The notes: generated from the letters alone by a model not told the origin. Shown: positions 16,549-25,445, counted from the stretch's first letter. The stretch is 43,516 bases of DNA from an uncultured Saprospiraceae bacterium (GCA_938028705.1 CALIZI010000218.1:1-43516), one strand, 5' to 3'. Translations and numbers: made by a program.

Positions 16549-18618
16549 ATGATATACAACAGAGAAAACATAATCAGTGAGGAAACAGGAGAAAACTCTA
16601 CTACTTATATTCTCAAAGAGGGTACATTTATAAGTGACTCATTTAGCTATTTGCCGAATGGTAGGATAGATAAAAAAGTTACAGGAATAGGAGCTACCTA
16701 CAGAGAATTAACCTCTGATAGACATTCTATTATTGTAGAGCCACTTAGAGCCATAGCTTCCTCAAAAACCTATAACCAAAATAAAAGGAATACCAATCAC
16801 AAAGCCATATATGTAGGAGGTACAACCGATAGATACACTTCCCTAAAGCCTATAGAGCTTAGGGCAAAAATAAACAGTATTAAAGCTGCTGGAAAATATG
16901 TCAAAATAGTAGTTGTGGCAGATAGTCTCTGGAAAGTTATTGAGGCTATTGACGATTATGATAATTATTTTCTGATGCTGGACGAGATAGATACTTTCCA
17001 AACCGATGCTGGGTACAGGAGTAATTTGGAAGATACTATGGATGATTTCTTTATGTTTAAGAATAGCTGTGTGGTATCTGCTACATTAAGTGATTTTAGC
17101 AACCCTAAACTTATGAAAAAGCCTCTGATTGTGTTTAATTACCAAGAGCCAAAAAAGACTGATATTTTTCTAACACTCACAAAAAAGAACCACGAAAGCC
17201 TTGTAGCACAAGAGATTATAAAATATGTAAAATCAGGAGAAAAGGTCTTGGTGGCTTATAACTATGTAGAGGGCATTCTGAATGTCATAGAACAACTGCC
17301 AGAGGAACTACACAATAAATGTAAGATATTATGCAGCAAAAACAGTAAAAATAAAGTAGAAGATTTTTATCAGAATTTGAATAGTGATGAACTGAAAGCC
17401 CCTATTACATTTATGACGAGTGCCTATTTTTCAGGTATAGACATAGCAACAAAATGTCATCTGATTAATGTAGTTGATGGGTCTAAGTATTATACATTAT
17501 TGTCATTGGATAAACTAAGACAAGTCCAGGGAAGGATGAGAAACGGCTTGTTGAGTAATCACCTGATATGTTCTGCTATAGAGGGTTTTGAGGATAAAAA
17601 CTATACCCAAGATTATCTCCTAAGATGTGCTAAAAAAGGGTTAAAGGCTTTAGGTTGTATCAAGCGTGTTTATGAAGATGATGCAGCTTCAGGGGATTTG
17701 ATGAATAAGATTAGGAAAGCTACATCAGATGGGATAAATTTGGAAAGGTATGGCTTAGTCAGGAGGAAAAAGAAGAAGAAAAATAAAGATACTGAGGAAG
17801 ATAAAACCGACAGTGACTACCAACCAGCTTATTTTAATATAGATTCTTTGTTACTGGATTATCATACAAAAAGGGATATGTACCAAAATAGGTATTTAAT
17901 CATAGCGCAACTATATGAGAGGTATAACATTGTTAAAATTAGGGAGGATTATTCTGCTGAATCTAAAGAACAAATTGCTGCTACCGATAATGTCAGGGAA
18001 AGAAGGTATGGCATATTGGTAGATGAAATACAAGATGCTCTGAAAGAATTGGAAGCGGAAAAGCCTAATTTGAGAAAACTAAAAAAAGAAGCTACCAAAT
18101 TACAGAAACGTATTTATAGCCAATATGGGAAACTATATGGTTTTCTGAAAAAGGAGGATATTTTAACATGGCTGGAAAAGGTCAATCTTAATAGAAGGCA
18201 AACTAAACCACAAAGAGACAGAAGGGCTTTTGATAAATTTTATCAGTCTGTGATATTTGAGTCTTTGGTAGATAATCATTTGTTTAAGAAGCAATTAAAT
18301 AAGATGTTCCCTTTAGATTCTATACACACAGGAGATGAAATATTAGCCAAAATAAATAATGTATATGCCCGTGCAGATATTGGTATTCCAGAGATTAGAA
18401 CAGATATAGAAGCTGTCAGGATGCTAAATTGTTATTTTAATGTAAGGAGAGTGGACAAGGGAAAAAGCCATAAAATCATAGGTTCTAATCCACGAAAATT
18501 GGAGGTCATCACTAAATTAGGTGAGGGATTAGATACCAATGATATGTTTAATGGTTTGGGGATAGAGGAAAATAAGGTGGTTATGGGAGCTGACCCTGTT
18601 GGTGAGCCTCTTGATTAA
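16549..18618 (+). CDS. SF2 helicase resembling origin-binding proteins
   Basis: A 689-residue SF2 helicase. Motif I is the unusual TGIGATYREL (about 45-54) after a lysine pair. Motif II is LMLDEIDTF (DEID at 145-148), motif III SATLS (177-181), motif V FMTSAYFSGIDI (about 289-300) and motif VI RQVQGRMR. The DEID box, the GxGAT-type motif I and the QGRMR motif recall herpesvirus UL9-like origin-binding helicases found in phages and plasmids. The C-terminal 300 residues are charged and helical (KKKKKNKDTEEDK linker near 410) without known folds. It probably unwinds the element's origin together with the polymerase-like protein at 21550. A fragment of a related copy survives at 9122. Confidence 0.72.
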   Translation: MIYNRENIISEETGENSTTYILKEGTFISDSFSYLPNGRIDKKVTGIGATYRELTSDRHSIIVEPLRAIASSKTYNQNKRNTNHKAIYVGGTTDRYTSLKPIELRAKINSIKAAGKYVKIVVVADSLWKVIEAIDDYDNYFLMLDEIDTFQTDAGYRSNLEDTMDDFFMFKNSCVVSATLSDFSNPKLMKKPLIVFNYQEPKKTDIFLTLTKKNHESLVAQEIIKYVKSGEKVLVAYNYVEGILNVIEQLPEELHNKCKILCSKNSKNKVEDFYQNLNSDELKAPITFMTSAYFSGIDIATKCHLINVVDGSKYYTLLSLDKLRQVQGRMRNGLLSNHLICSAIEGFEDKNYTQDYLLRCAKKGLKALGCIKRVYEDDAASGDLMNKIRKATSDGINLERYGLVRRKKKKKNKDTEEDKTDSDYQPAYFNIDSLLLDYHTKRDMYQNRYLIIAQLYERYNIVKIREDYSAESKEQIAATDNVRERRYGILVDEIQDALKELEAEKPNLRKLKKEATKLQKRIYSQYGKLYGFLKKEDILTWLEKVNLNRRQTKPQRDRRAFDKFYQSVIFESLVDNHLFKKQLNKMFPLDSIHTGDEILAKINNVYARADIGIPEIRTDIEAVRMLNCYFNVRRVDKGKSHKIIGSNPRKLEVITKLGEGLDTNDMFNGLGIEENKVVMGADPVGEPLD

Positions 18619-18723
18619 CCATTGACACACTTAGTCACTATAATAACTAATCTTACTAACTGTATTATGCTTCGCTTGCTGCTTCGCAGTTATAACCAGC
18701 TCCAGCTCTATTCTATGCTGACA

Positions 18724-19098
18724 TTAGGAGGATGAGCTGACTTTTAGATGTTCTCGTTTTATTTTGAGGGCTTTTAGTTCTTTGAGGTCAGCCATTAATT
18801 TTTTGAGGGGATATGATTTCTTGATATATAAATTTAGGGCAATATTATCTTTTAGTTCTTTTCTTCTCTGTTCATCCTTATTGCCGTTAATATTATGGTC
18901 AATAGAAAGATGCTCAATAGAATGTACGGGAACTTCATACAGGTCAGATAATTTAGTAAGTATCTCTGTATCAGGGGCTTCCGGCTGATTTTCTAATTGG
19001 GTTAATTTATCTGTAGAAATACCAATTTCATTAGCCACATGGTCTAATGTGTAGGCTCTTTTATCTCTGATTAATTTTAATGTTTTTCCGTATTTCAT
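18724..19098 (-). CDS. XRE-type HTH protein (element copy)
   Basis: A 124-residue protein, over 90% identical by eye to 8108-8473. It has the same HTH at the N-terminus and the same charged helical tail, ending KVSSSS instead of KVT. It lies 24 bases downstream of the small acidic gene 19123-19374 and shares its promoter. In the left copy the first position is taken by a second HTH gene instead. It is probably a regulator; the target is unknown. It is convergent with the helicase gene. Confidence 0.75.
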   Translation of the reverse strand: MKYGKTLKLIRDKRAYTLDHVANEIGISTDKLTQLENQPEAPDTEILTKLSDLYEVPVHSIEHLSIDHNINGNKDEQRRKELKDNIALNLYIKKSYPLKKLMADLKELKALKIKREHLKVSSSS

Positions 19099-19122
19099 AA
19101 TCTAAAAATTAGCAAAGGATAT

Positions 19123-19374
19123 TTAGTAATTTTGTTCAAGCTGAATAGTAGCCCTTATTATAAGTAACTGTAAATCAGCATCTAATTTATCTACGTCTGC
19201 GTAGCCTGCTGTTGTTAATTTGTCATACAGAAACTCTAACTGGTCTTCTATATTAAAATACAGCCCTTCCATTTCCAAGTCCAAATCTCCAAAATCCCTA
19301 TCTTCCGCAGCTTTAACCAAATTTTCTAAACGCTCCCTAATATCCTCATAATCAGGAAAATATTTGTAGTCCAT
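19123..19374 (-). CDS. small acidic protein of unknown function
   Basis: An 83-residue, strongly acidic protein (MDYKYFPDYEDIRERLENLV, then KAAEDRDFGDLDLEMEGLYF) with a predicted all-helical fold. It is the size and charge of antitoxins, anti-repressors or DNA mimics, but no family is recognised. The start at 19374 is chosen over a TTG at 19404 that lies within the promoter. The leader is nearly identical to that of the HTH gene at 8492-8863. Confidence 0.55.
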   Translation of the reverse strand: MDYKYFPDYEDIRERLENLVKAAEDRDFGDLDLEMEGLYFNIEDQLEFLYDKLTTAGYADVDKLDADLQLLIIRATIQLEQNY

Positions 19375-19401
19375 AGTGTGTGTTGGGTAAATTTGTTTTA
19401 A

Positions 19402-19432
19402 CAAAGATAAGAAAAAACTGCCTGAAAATCAA
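19402..19432 (-). promoter_or_regulatory. promoter of the small acidic gene and HTH gene
   Basis: Minus strand: TTG (19430-19432), 20 bases, TATCTTTG (19402-19409). Sequence and spacing are the same as at 8891-8921. Confidence 0.75.
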
Positions 19433-19498
19433 CAAAAATACTAACCCCCACAGTCCAATAAAAATCAGACCATGAGGGTAGTTCGGCAAAACTAATCT

Positions 19499-20458
19499 TT
19501 AGTTCATAAACCAATTAGAAGTTTTATTTTCCAGTGCATTACCGATATTCTGTGTAAAGGAAAAGGCATTAACTCCTCTCTCTAAAAAGGTGTCAATATA
19601 TGAGCCTTTATTGGCAGATGTAAAGAGATTATACAGCCTCCAAAGGTCAATGCTGCCGTCATCATTTTTACCAAAGTGATTGTCCTTGTAGTATTCCTTG
19701 ACGACAGTATTAAAGTGGTATTCTCCCAACTGTAAAGACGGTACTTTTTCCCTGTCAGCTTTAGACAAAAAAGGGTACATTTTAGCCCTGCCTATCATAT
19801 TGGCAAACTGTTGTTCTGACAGAGAATAATCCTGCATATTCTGGTAGAATTTCAAATCATTCTCCATGCTGTAACTGCTGAATAATTCTCTGATTTTGAC
19901 AGACAGTTCATCAGGACTACTTACACGAATAACATCAGAATAACCGTCAGTAGAAATACAGAGATTAGTGCATACAGAAACTTTAAAACCTATGAAAATC
20001 TTGAACTTCTCTATTCCCTTAAAGGAGTATAAATTTTCCTGATTTAAAGCCCTGACACCACCTACTGTAAGAGATAGCTGTTGCCCGTTGACTGTCTCTG
20101 TGATATTAGGAATATCTATCAAAAACGCCATTCTCTCATAATAGACAGTTTTCTCGTGAGGTTCTAAATCTCCTACCTTCTTATCTCTGGCAGTAGGAAT
20201 ACGTCCTTTTACCGGATGACTGACCCTAAGAGCCGGAGCGTCCAGATTGCCGAAAATATCATCTGCCACTTCATAGGTAGTATCTATGAGTTGTTGATGA
20301 GAGATAATCTGCTCGTTGTCCTTAACGAACACTGGTATGAGATGACCATTTCTTACCTCGTCTAATCCTACTGCTTGAGTATTAGAGTTGATAAACCGAA
20401 CATCCTTTAGGGGAGTCTCTTTTGTATGGACTCCATTAGCTTGTAACTGCTGTACCAT
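19499..20458 (-). CDS. DUF3871 family protein
   Basis: A 319-residue protein resembling DUF3871, a family found in Bacteroidota prophages and islands. Recognisable stretches are VRFINSNTQAVGLDEVRNGH, HPVKGRIPTARDK and LWRLYNLFTSANKGSYID. The same general layout occurs in phage DUF932-type proteins, which are often near recombination genes. Its start overlaps the end of the RecA-like ATPase gene by 23 bases, so the two are cotranscribed and probably act together in element DNA replication or recombination (inference). The biochemical function is unknown. Confidence 0.72.
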   Translation of the reverse strand: MVQQLQANGVHTKETPLKDVRFINSNTQAVGLDEVRNGHLIPVFVKDNEQIISHQQLIDTTYEVADDIFGNLDAPALRVSHPVKGRIPTARDKKVGDLEPHEKTVYYERMAFLIDIPNITETVNGQQLSLTVGGVRALNQENLYSFKGIEKFKIFIGFKVSVCTNLCISTDGYSDVIRVSSPDELSVKIRELFSSYSMENDLKFYQNMQDYSLSEQQFANMIGRAKMYPFLSKADREKVPSLQLGEYHFNTVVKEYYKDNHFGKNDDGSIDLWRLYNLFTSANKGSYIDTFLERGVNAFSFTQNIGNALENKTSNWFMN

Positions 20459-21290
20459 TTTGTTTTACTTTTTTATTAGATAATTTTGTGATAGCTGCTT
20501 TTTTGGCTTTAAAATCCTCCTCTACATCGTCATAATAAGTAATGTATTGGTGGTAGATTGCGGTTAGTTCTTCAAGAGTTTTACAGGCTTTTATTTTCTT
20601 CTTTATGGTGGGAAGGTCTGTACCCTCATTACACCAATCTAAGATAATTTTGCCTGTTTCTTCTGTAGGAATGAAAGGTGGGTTTCCCATAAATAGACCA
20701 GTACGGTCTTTGGTAGAAGTGGCATTATGAGAAAGGTCTAATTCTAAGACAACGGTAAACTCATAGTCCATGCCGTCCCTTGTAACTCCTTTAAGTCCAT
20801 GCTTCTCAGGAACATATTTGCCATTCTTTTCTGCCAGAACGTAGTCTTGTTTAGAACGGATAGTACCGATGATATGACACTTACTTTGTAGCATCCTCTG
20901 GACAAAGGCATTGTGCCGGGGATTTACTTTTCCCCAGTTGGTAAAGCTGTTGCCGGTCATGTTGGAATGGATGCTCAAAATACTTTCCCATTCATGGCTG
21001 ACAGAATCTACAATGATGACCTCCATTTCAGCATTTTCACAGGCTTCTATGGCTTTCATATATTTCTCAGGAGTAAAGGGAGCATCCAACTGTAAAACAT
21101 TAAATTCTCCTAAATGAGCATAAAGGTCAGAGGAATTATTTTCCGTATCTATTACGGCTATTTTGTTCCAGTTACCACCCGTCATTCCTTTGGCAATCAG
21201 CAAGGCACTCATGGTTTTCCCTGCCCCACTTGGAGATTGTAAAGCCAGTCTAATTTTAGCTTTTTTCCTTTCAGATTTTCTAAGCTGCAT
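20436..21290 (-). CDS. RecA-like AAA ATPase (Sak4-type)
   Basis: A 284-residue P-loop ATPase. The Walker A is SPSGAGKT (about residues 19-26) in RLALQSPSGAGKTMSALLIA. The Walker B-like strand is MEVIIVDSVSHEWE, followed by the sensor-like HIIGTIRSKQDY. This compact RecA core without extra DNA-binding domains is typical of phage nucleotide-binding proteins of the Sak4 group, which assist single-strand annealing recombination and replication. It is the first gene of a leftward unit with the DUF3871 gene and diverges from the polymerase-like gene. Confidence 0.78.
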   Translation of the reverse strand: MQLRKSERKKAKIRLALQSPSGAGKTMSALLIAKGMTGGNWNKIAVIDTENNSSDLYAHLGEFNVLQLDAPFTPEKYMKAIEACENAEMEVIIVDSVSHEWESILSIHSNMTGNSFTNWGKVNPRHNAFVQRMLQSKCHIIGTIRSKQDYVLAEKNGKYVPEKHGLKGVTRDGMDYEFTVVLELDLSHNATSTKDRTGLFMGNPPFIPTEETGKIILDWCNEGTDLPTIKKKIKACKTLEELTAIYHQYITYYDDVEEDFKAKKAAITKLSNKKVKQNGTAVTS

Positions 21291-21471
21291 AATAAGTTAT
21301 TTGATTATAGAATAGTCACCTTCTCTGATGACATGATTAGTTATTATATTTAATAGGATTGTGAAAATGGGTTTTTCATTAGTGTTAAAATATGATGTAT
21401 TTTATGTTGATTAAAAGGTGTTTATTTTTAAAAAAGGTATGAAAATACTGGATTTTGTCGGTTATTTTTTG

Positions 21472-21479
21472 TATTTTTG
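21472..21479 (+). promoter_or_regulatory. possible -7 element of the polymerase-like gene
   Basis: TATTTTTG matches TAnnTTTG and lies 70 bases before the ATG. The nearest TTG is only 14 bases upstream, so the match is partial. Confidence 0.4.
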
Positions 21480-21549
21480 TAGGAGATTTACAAGACAGAT
21501 AAAATAGATTTTTTAACAAAAAAAGTATCAATAATTTAGTTAGACCCTT

Positions 21550-22956
21550 ATGCAAAAAAACATGGGAGAAGTAGCAAAAACAGCTACCATTTATTTACCT
21601 CAAAAAATTAACCCAACTAAAATCATGAAAAGCTATACTGACAGAAGGTATAGTAATGATATTACAATTAATGCCGACAAAGCTGCCTACATTATGGGTA
21701 GGATTATTGCTCTACCACAATACGAAGTTTCTAACCAATGGAATAGTTCCAATACCTATACAGGATACACACCTATTAAAGCCCAATATTTACAGGATAT
21801 GGGAGTTAATGGTTATAAGTCAGTTATAGACTATCTTATCAATGAAGGAATTATTGAATGTGACGGCTACTATATTAAAGGAGAGAAATCATTGGGCTAC
21901 AAATACATAGACCCGAAGCATTACAGAAAACCACTTATACCCTATAATATTACATATCCTCCTATTGTTGAGAACTATGGAGAAAGGAGGGTAAATGACC
22001 ATGCTAAAACTACCTACGAGCATCTATACAATTACTCTTTTTCTGATAAATTGGCTATGAATGATGAAGTCCTTGACGAGATATTTAGGCTAAAGTCAGA
22101 TAAAAAACTAACTCAACAACAACTAAAGAATATCACCACACATGAGGCTGTTGTAAACCAGTTTATAGATAAAGAAAGCGTCTTTAGAACTGATGATTTT
22201 GGCGGAAGATTATATACAGGAATAGGGATAATGAAATCAGGGCTAAGGTCATTCATAACCTATGATAATCAAGAACTTGTCGGCTTAGACCTTAGTAATG
22301 CCCAACCATTTTTATTTCAGATTTTTTTAGAGGATAATCAGTTAGCTCCGGGTATTATTGCTCAAAATTATGGTGTAGGTAAAATGGAGGAAATACGGTC
22401 TATTAAAATACCTATGGCAGAAATAGAATTGTATAAGAGTTGGGTCAATTCTGCTACCTTATACGAGGAACTTGGTAGGAGATACAAGAAAGTAGTAGGA
22501 AAAGAAATAGAACGTAAGGTGTTGAAAAAGAATATATTGACTCTATTTTATGGAAAGAATGAGGATGTAAAAAACTATAAAATTACGGAAGTATTTACAT
22601 CAGTTTTTCCTAACATATATAAACTAATTGAGTGTTTTAGACAGGAAACCAAATCTAAAGAGAATAGCTCAGATGAAGCCCATACTCTGTTTTCAAGGAT
22701 GATGCACAGATTAGAAGTGGAAGTATTTCTGAATAGCATTTGTAAGGAAATGGAAGAAAGACATCCTGATATTCCCATTTTTCCTATCCATGACTGTATT
22801 GTTACAACGGAGGGCTGTATGGATAATTTAAAAGAAGTAATGAATGACGTTATACTAAAAATCATCGGGGAACAACCTATTATAAAGTATGAGCCATTTA
22901 AAGAAATAAGAAAAGGGTTTGACTTTAGGGAACTGCTGGAAAAGAAGAAAACTTAA
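21550..22956 (+). CDS. uncharacterised protein with palm-polymerase-like motifs
   Basis: A 468-residue protein without an annotated family that I can name. Residues ~40-120 look like a winged helix (YLQDMGVNGYKSVIDYLINE, then GIIECDGYYIKG). The second half carries a series resembling family A DNA polymerases and single-subunit RNA polymerases. It begins with GGRLYT and GLRSFI; next is motif A-like LVGLDLSNAQP (D247), then motif B-like KKNILTLFYGK (K326/K327, Y334, G335; compare the K-x6-YG of T7 RNA polymerase), and finally motif C-like IPIFPIHDCIV (H414, D415). I infer a nucleotidyl transferase acting as primase or replicase of the element, with the winged helix binding the origin. The other half of the fold is too divergent to judge. 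An ATG 12 bases later (21562) is an alternative start. Confidence 0.55.
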   Translation: MQKNMGEVAKTATIYLPQKINPTKIMKSYTDRRYSNDITINADKAAYIMGRIIALPQYEVSNQWNSSNTYTGYTPIKAQYLQDMGVNGYKSVIDYLINEGIIECDGYYIKGEKSLGYKYIDPKHYRKPLIPYNITYPPIVENYGERRVNDHAKTTYEHLYNYSFSDKLAMNDEVLDEIFRLKSDKKLTQQQLKNITTHEAVVNQFIDKESVFRTDDFGGRLYTGIGIMKSGLRSFITYDNQELVGLDLSNAQPFLFQIFLEDNQLAPGIIAQNYGVGKMEEIRSIKIPMAEIELYKSWVNSATLYEELGRRYKKVVGKEIERKVLKKNILTLFYGKNEDVKNYKITEVFTSVFPNIYKLIECFRQETKSKENSSDEAHTLFSRMMHRLEVEVFLNSICKEMEERHPDIPIFPIHDCIVTTEGCMDNLKEVMNDVILKIIGEQPIIKYEPFKEIRKGFDFRELLEKKKT

Positions 22957-23096
22957 TTAACTCTTTTTTCCTTTTTCTCTCTTTCCTATTTTTAGTATAA
23001 TAAAATAAAATTCCATTACGATAGGAATAAGGCAAACACAAAATGCTGTATAACAATGGATTGCGATTAATTTATAAAAATAAATATATAAAAGAT

Positions 23097-23125
23097 GGGG
23101 TATCTACAATCATACTAGATACCCC
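23097..23125. terminator. bidirectional hairpin between polymerase-like and integrase genes
   Basis: GGGGTATCT (23097-23105) pairs perfectly with 23117-23125 around 11 bases. The two genes converge here. The minus-strand exit is T-rich, so it mainly serves the integrase gene. Confidence 0.65.
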
Positions 23126-23130
23126 GACCC

Positions 23131-24339
23131 TTACTCTTTATCCAGCCGTTTACTTAGTTCATCCATTTGCTGCCCTACCTTTTTGTTGACTACTTTTCCA
23201 TAATGTTTTTGTGTTATCTTAATGGAAGAATGCCCCAAAAGTTCTGACACAATCTCCATAGGAACGTCATTATAAAGCAATACAGTAGAAGCAAAAGTCT
23301 TACGAGCTACATGGTGACTAAGTTTCTTTTTAATCCCCAGAATCTCTCCTATTTCCTTTAGATTCTTGTTAAACTTCTGATTAGATAGCTTGGGTAATAA
23401 ACGGTCAGACCCGGCATATTTATCCAAGATAGCCTGTGCAGTAGGAAGTATAGGAATCATCAAAGGCTTTCCTGTTTTCTTTCTGTTCATTTTAATCCAG
23501 TCCTTGCCGTCATATCCCTTGACAATGTGTTCTATAGACAGACTATCCATTTCATTATAAGCCAATCCTGTGTAACAACAGAATACAAAACAGTCTCTAA
23601 CCTTAACCAGCCTATCTTGCTCAAAATCATACTTTTCTACTACAGATAACTCATCATTATCTAAAAAGACTACATCCAAATTAACGGCTTTTGGCTTATA
23701 AAGTAGAAACGGGTCTTTCTCCATATACTCGTGAGCTATGGCATATTTTATAATCTTCCTGACCCTCTGTATGGTCTTATTAATGGAGATTTGTTTCATG
23801 TCTTTTTCTGTCAAAAGATAATACTCCAAGTCCATTAGAAACTTCAACTTCATGGTAGAAAGTACCACATCCTCCTGCTGATAGGTATTCCGTATAAAGC
23901 CCTCTATCTGCTTATAAATGCCCTGAAACTTCACCAAAGTAGCCGGAGAATAAGACTTACCCACCAATGCCTCTACCTCTATATTATGCTGCTTAAAGAC
24001 CTCCAGAAAGGTAGATAGGTTTTGGCTTTTCCTACCTAGTAAAAGGTTTACAAATTCATCCAACGTACATTCCCTTTCCGTTAATCGGTGCTGTAGGGAT
24101 AGCTCCATAGCTTTAGCTTTAATAGCTATTAGGTGGTTGTTTATCTGTTCTGCTAATAGATTGTTGATGACGGAATTAGAGGAAGTATGCCATTCAGAAG
24201 GGAGGACAAAGAATCCTGTGGAGAAATGCCGTCTTTTATTGTTTTTGGTAACTCTACCGTAGATTGGGGCTTTTCCTTTGGAATTAGTTTTAGTCTTGTA
24301 CTTCATCAGCACAAAGATTAGTTTTATTTCATTAGTCAT
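23131..24339 (-). CDS. tyrosine recombinase (element integrase)
   Basis: A 402-residue site-specific recombinase. The N-terminal arm-binding region (KTNSKGKAPIYGRVTKNNKR) and a SAM-like core-binding domain (about 100-200) are of the type used by Bacteroidota integrases. The catalytic domain has HHVAR (H342, R346), LGHSS (H370) and the nucleophile Y380 in KHYGKV. The position of the first catalytic arginine reads CYTGLAYNE, without arginine, as in other Bacteroidota recombinases such as IntDOT. It should integrate and excise the element at the tRNA-fMet 3' end. The gene lies next to attR and directly beside the AGTGACC repeats. Confidence 0.92.
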   Translation of the reverse strand: MTNEIKLIFVLMKYKTKTNSKGKAPIYGRVTKNNKRRHFSTGFFVLPSEWHTSSNSVINNLLAEQINNHLIAIKAKAMELSLQHRLTERECTLDEFVNLLLGRKSQNLSTFLEVFKQHNIEVEALVGKSYSPATLVKFQGIYKQIEGFIRNTYQQEDVVLSTMKLKFLMDLEYYLLTEKDMKQISINKTIQRVRKIIKYAIAHEYMEKDPFLLYKPKAVNLDVVFLDNDELSVVEKYDFEQDRLVKVRDCFVFCCYTGLAYNEMDSLSIEHIVKGYDGKDWIKMNRKKTGKPLMIPILPTAQAILDKYAGSDRLLPKLSNQKFNKNLKEIGEILGIKKKLSHHVARKTFASTVLLYNDVPMEIVSELLGHSSIKITQKHYGKVVNKKVGQQMDELSKRLDKE

Positions 24340-24392
24340 AACAATTAGATTTTGTTATGAACACTGTATAAACACCTAAAAACAAGCCATTT

Positions 24393-24456
24393 AGTGACCC
24401 AATCAGTGACCTTTTTAGTGACCTCTGACCTAATGTTAGTGACCTAATCAGTGACC
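24393..24456. promoter_or_regulatory. five AGTGACC repeats: probable integrase arm sites
   Basis: Exact AGTGACC heptamers start at 24393, 24405, 24417, 24438 and 24450, that is, with spacings of 12, 12, 21 and 12 bases, close to whole helical turns. They lie between the integrase start and the att repeat, where arm-type sites that bind the integrase N-terminal domain or a directionality factor are expected. Confidence 0.65.
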
Positions 24457-24462
24457 TCTTCC

Positions 24463-24609
<147 letters not shown>

Positions 24610-24644
24610 ATGTTATAACCACTTGTTTTCTTTAAACAAGGCTG

Positions 24645-24675
24645 CAAAGGTAATGTTATTTTTTAATCATTACAA
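24645..24675 (-). promoter_or_regulatory. promoter of tRNA-fMet
   Basis: Minus strand: TTG (24673-24675), 20 bases, TACCTTTG (24645-24652). A small hairpin (CTTGTTT/AAACAAG, within 24622-24640) lies in the leader between promoter and tRNA. Confidence 0.75.
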
Positions 24676-24806
24676 TTTTTGTACAATTAATTTCAAAATA
24701 CCTTTATACCTTTACGTTTGAATCAATAATAAAGTTCATTTTTACGAAAAATAAATGACGCATTCAACTTGGAATTTGTTTTTTGGAATTTGGAATTTTC
24801 AAAATT

Positions 24807-25445
24807 ATGGCAAAAAAAAAGAAATATTACGTGGTGTGGGATGGCAACGAAACGGGTGTTTTTGATTCGTGGACAGACTGTCAGCTCCAAATCAAGGGCT
24901 ACCCGGGAGCGCGGTACAAATCCTTCAAAACAAAGGAAGAGGCGGAAGAAGCATACTTAAATGAAACGGGTTATGTAGAAAAAAAAGCGGCTACCGCTAA
25001 ACCTACTTTGTCTTCTTTGAACGAAAAAATACGCGCACAAATCATCATGGAAAGCATCAGTGTAGATGCAGCATGTAGCGGCAATCCGGGTGTCATGGAA
25101 TATCGTGGAGTACACACTGCCGATGCTTCGGAGATATTTAGGCTCGGACCATTTCAGTACGGCACCAATAATCTTGGTGAGTTTCTCGCGCTTGTACATG
25201 GTTTGGCATTACTCAAAAAACAAGGCAGCGATGTGCCGATTTATTCCGATTCGCGCACTGCGATGGCTTGGGTACGCAACAAGCGCATCAAAACGACCAT
25301 CAAGCGCACACCTGCCAATAAGAAAATGTTTGAACTTGTAGATAGAGCCATACTATGGTTGCACGATAATACTTATACGACCAAAATCATTAAATGGGAT
25401 ACCGACAATTGGGGCGAAATTCCGGCAGATTTTGGCAGGAAGTGA
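24807..25445 (+). CDS. ribonuclease H with N-terminal hybrid-binding domain
   Basis: A 212-residue RNase HI-family protein that cleaves the RNA strand of RNA-DNA hybrids. The N-terminal viroplasmin/hybrid-binding domain (residues 4-50) reads KKKYYVVWDGNETGVFDSWT, then GYPGARYKSF. The RNase H domain shows ISVDAACSGNPG (first Asp), NNLGEFLAL (Glu), PIYSDS (second Asp) and KWDTDNWGE (last Asp), so the active site is complete. The start is the ATG at 24807 (MAKKKK); an upstream in-frame ATG at 24783 lacks support. A TACGTTTG -7-like element is at 24713-24720. It diverges from tRNA-fMet. Confidence 0.9.
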   Translation: MAKKKKYYVVWDGNETGVFDSWTDCQLQIKGYPGARYKSFKTKEEAEEAYLNETGYVEKKAATAKPTLSSLNEKIRAQIIMESISVDAACSGNPGVMEYRGVHTADASEIFRLGPFQYGTNNLGEFLALVHGLALLKKQGSDVPIYSDSRTAMAWVRNKRIKTTIKRTPANKKMFELVDRAILWLHDNTYTTKIIKWDTDNWGEIPADFGRK

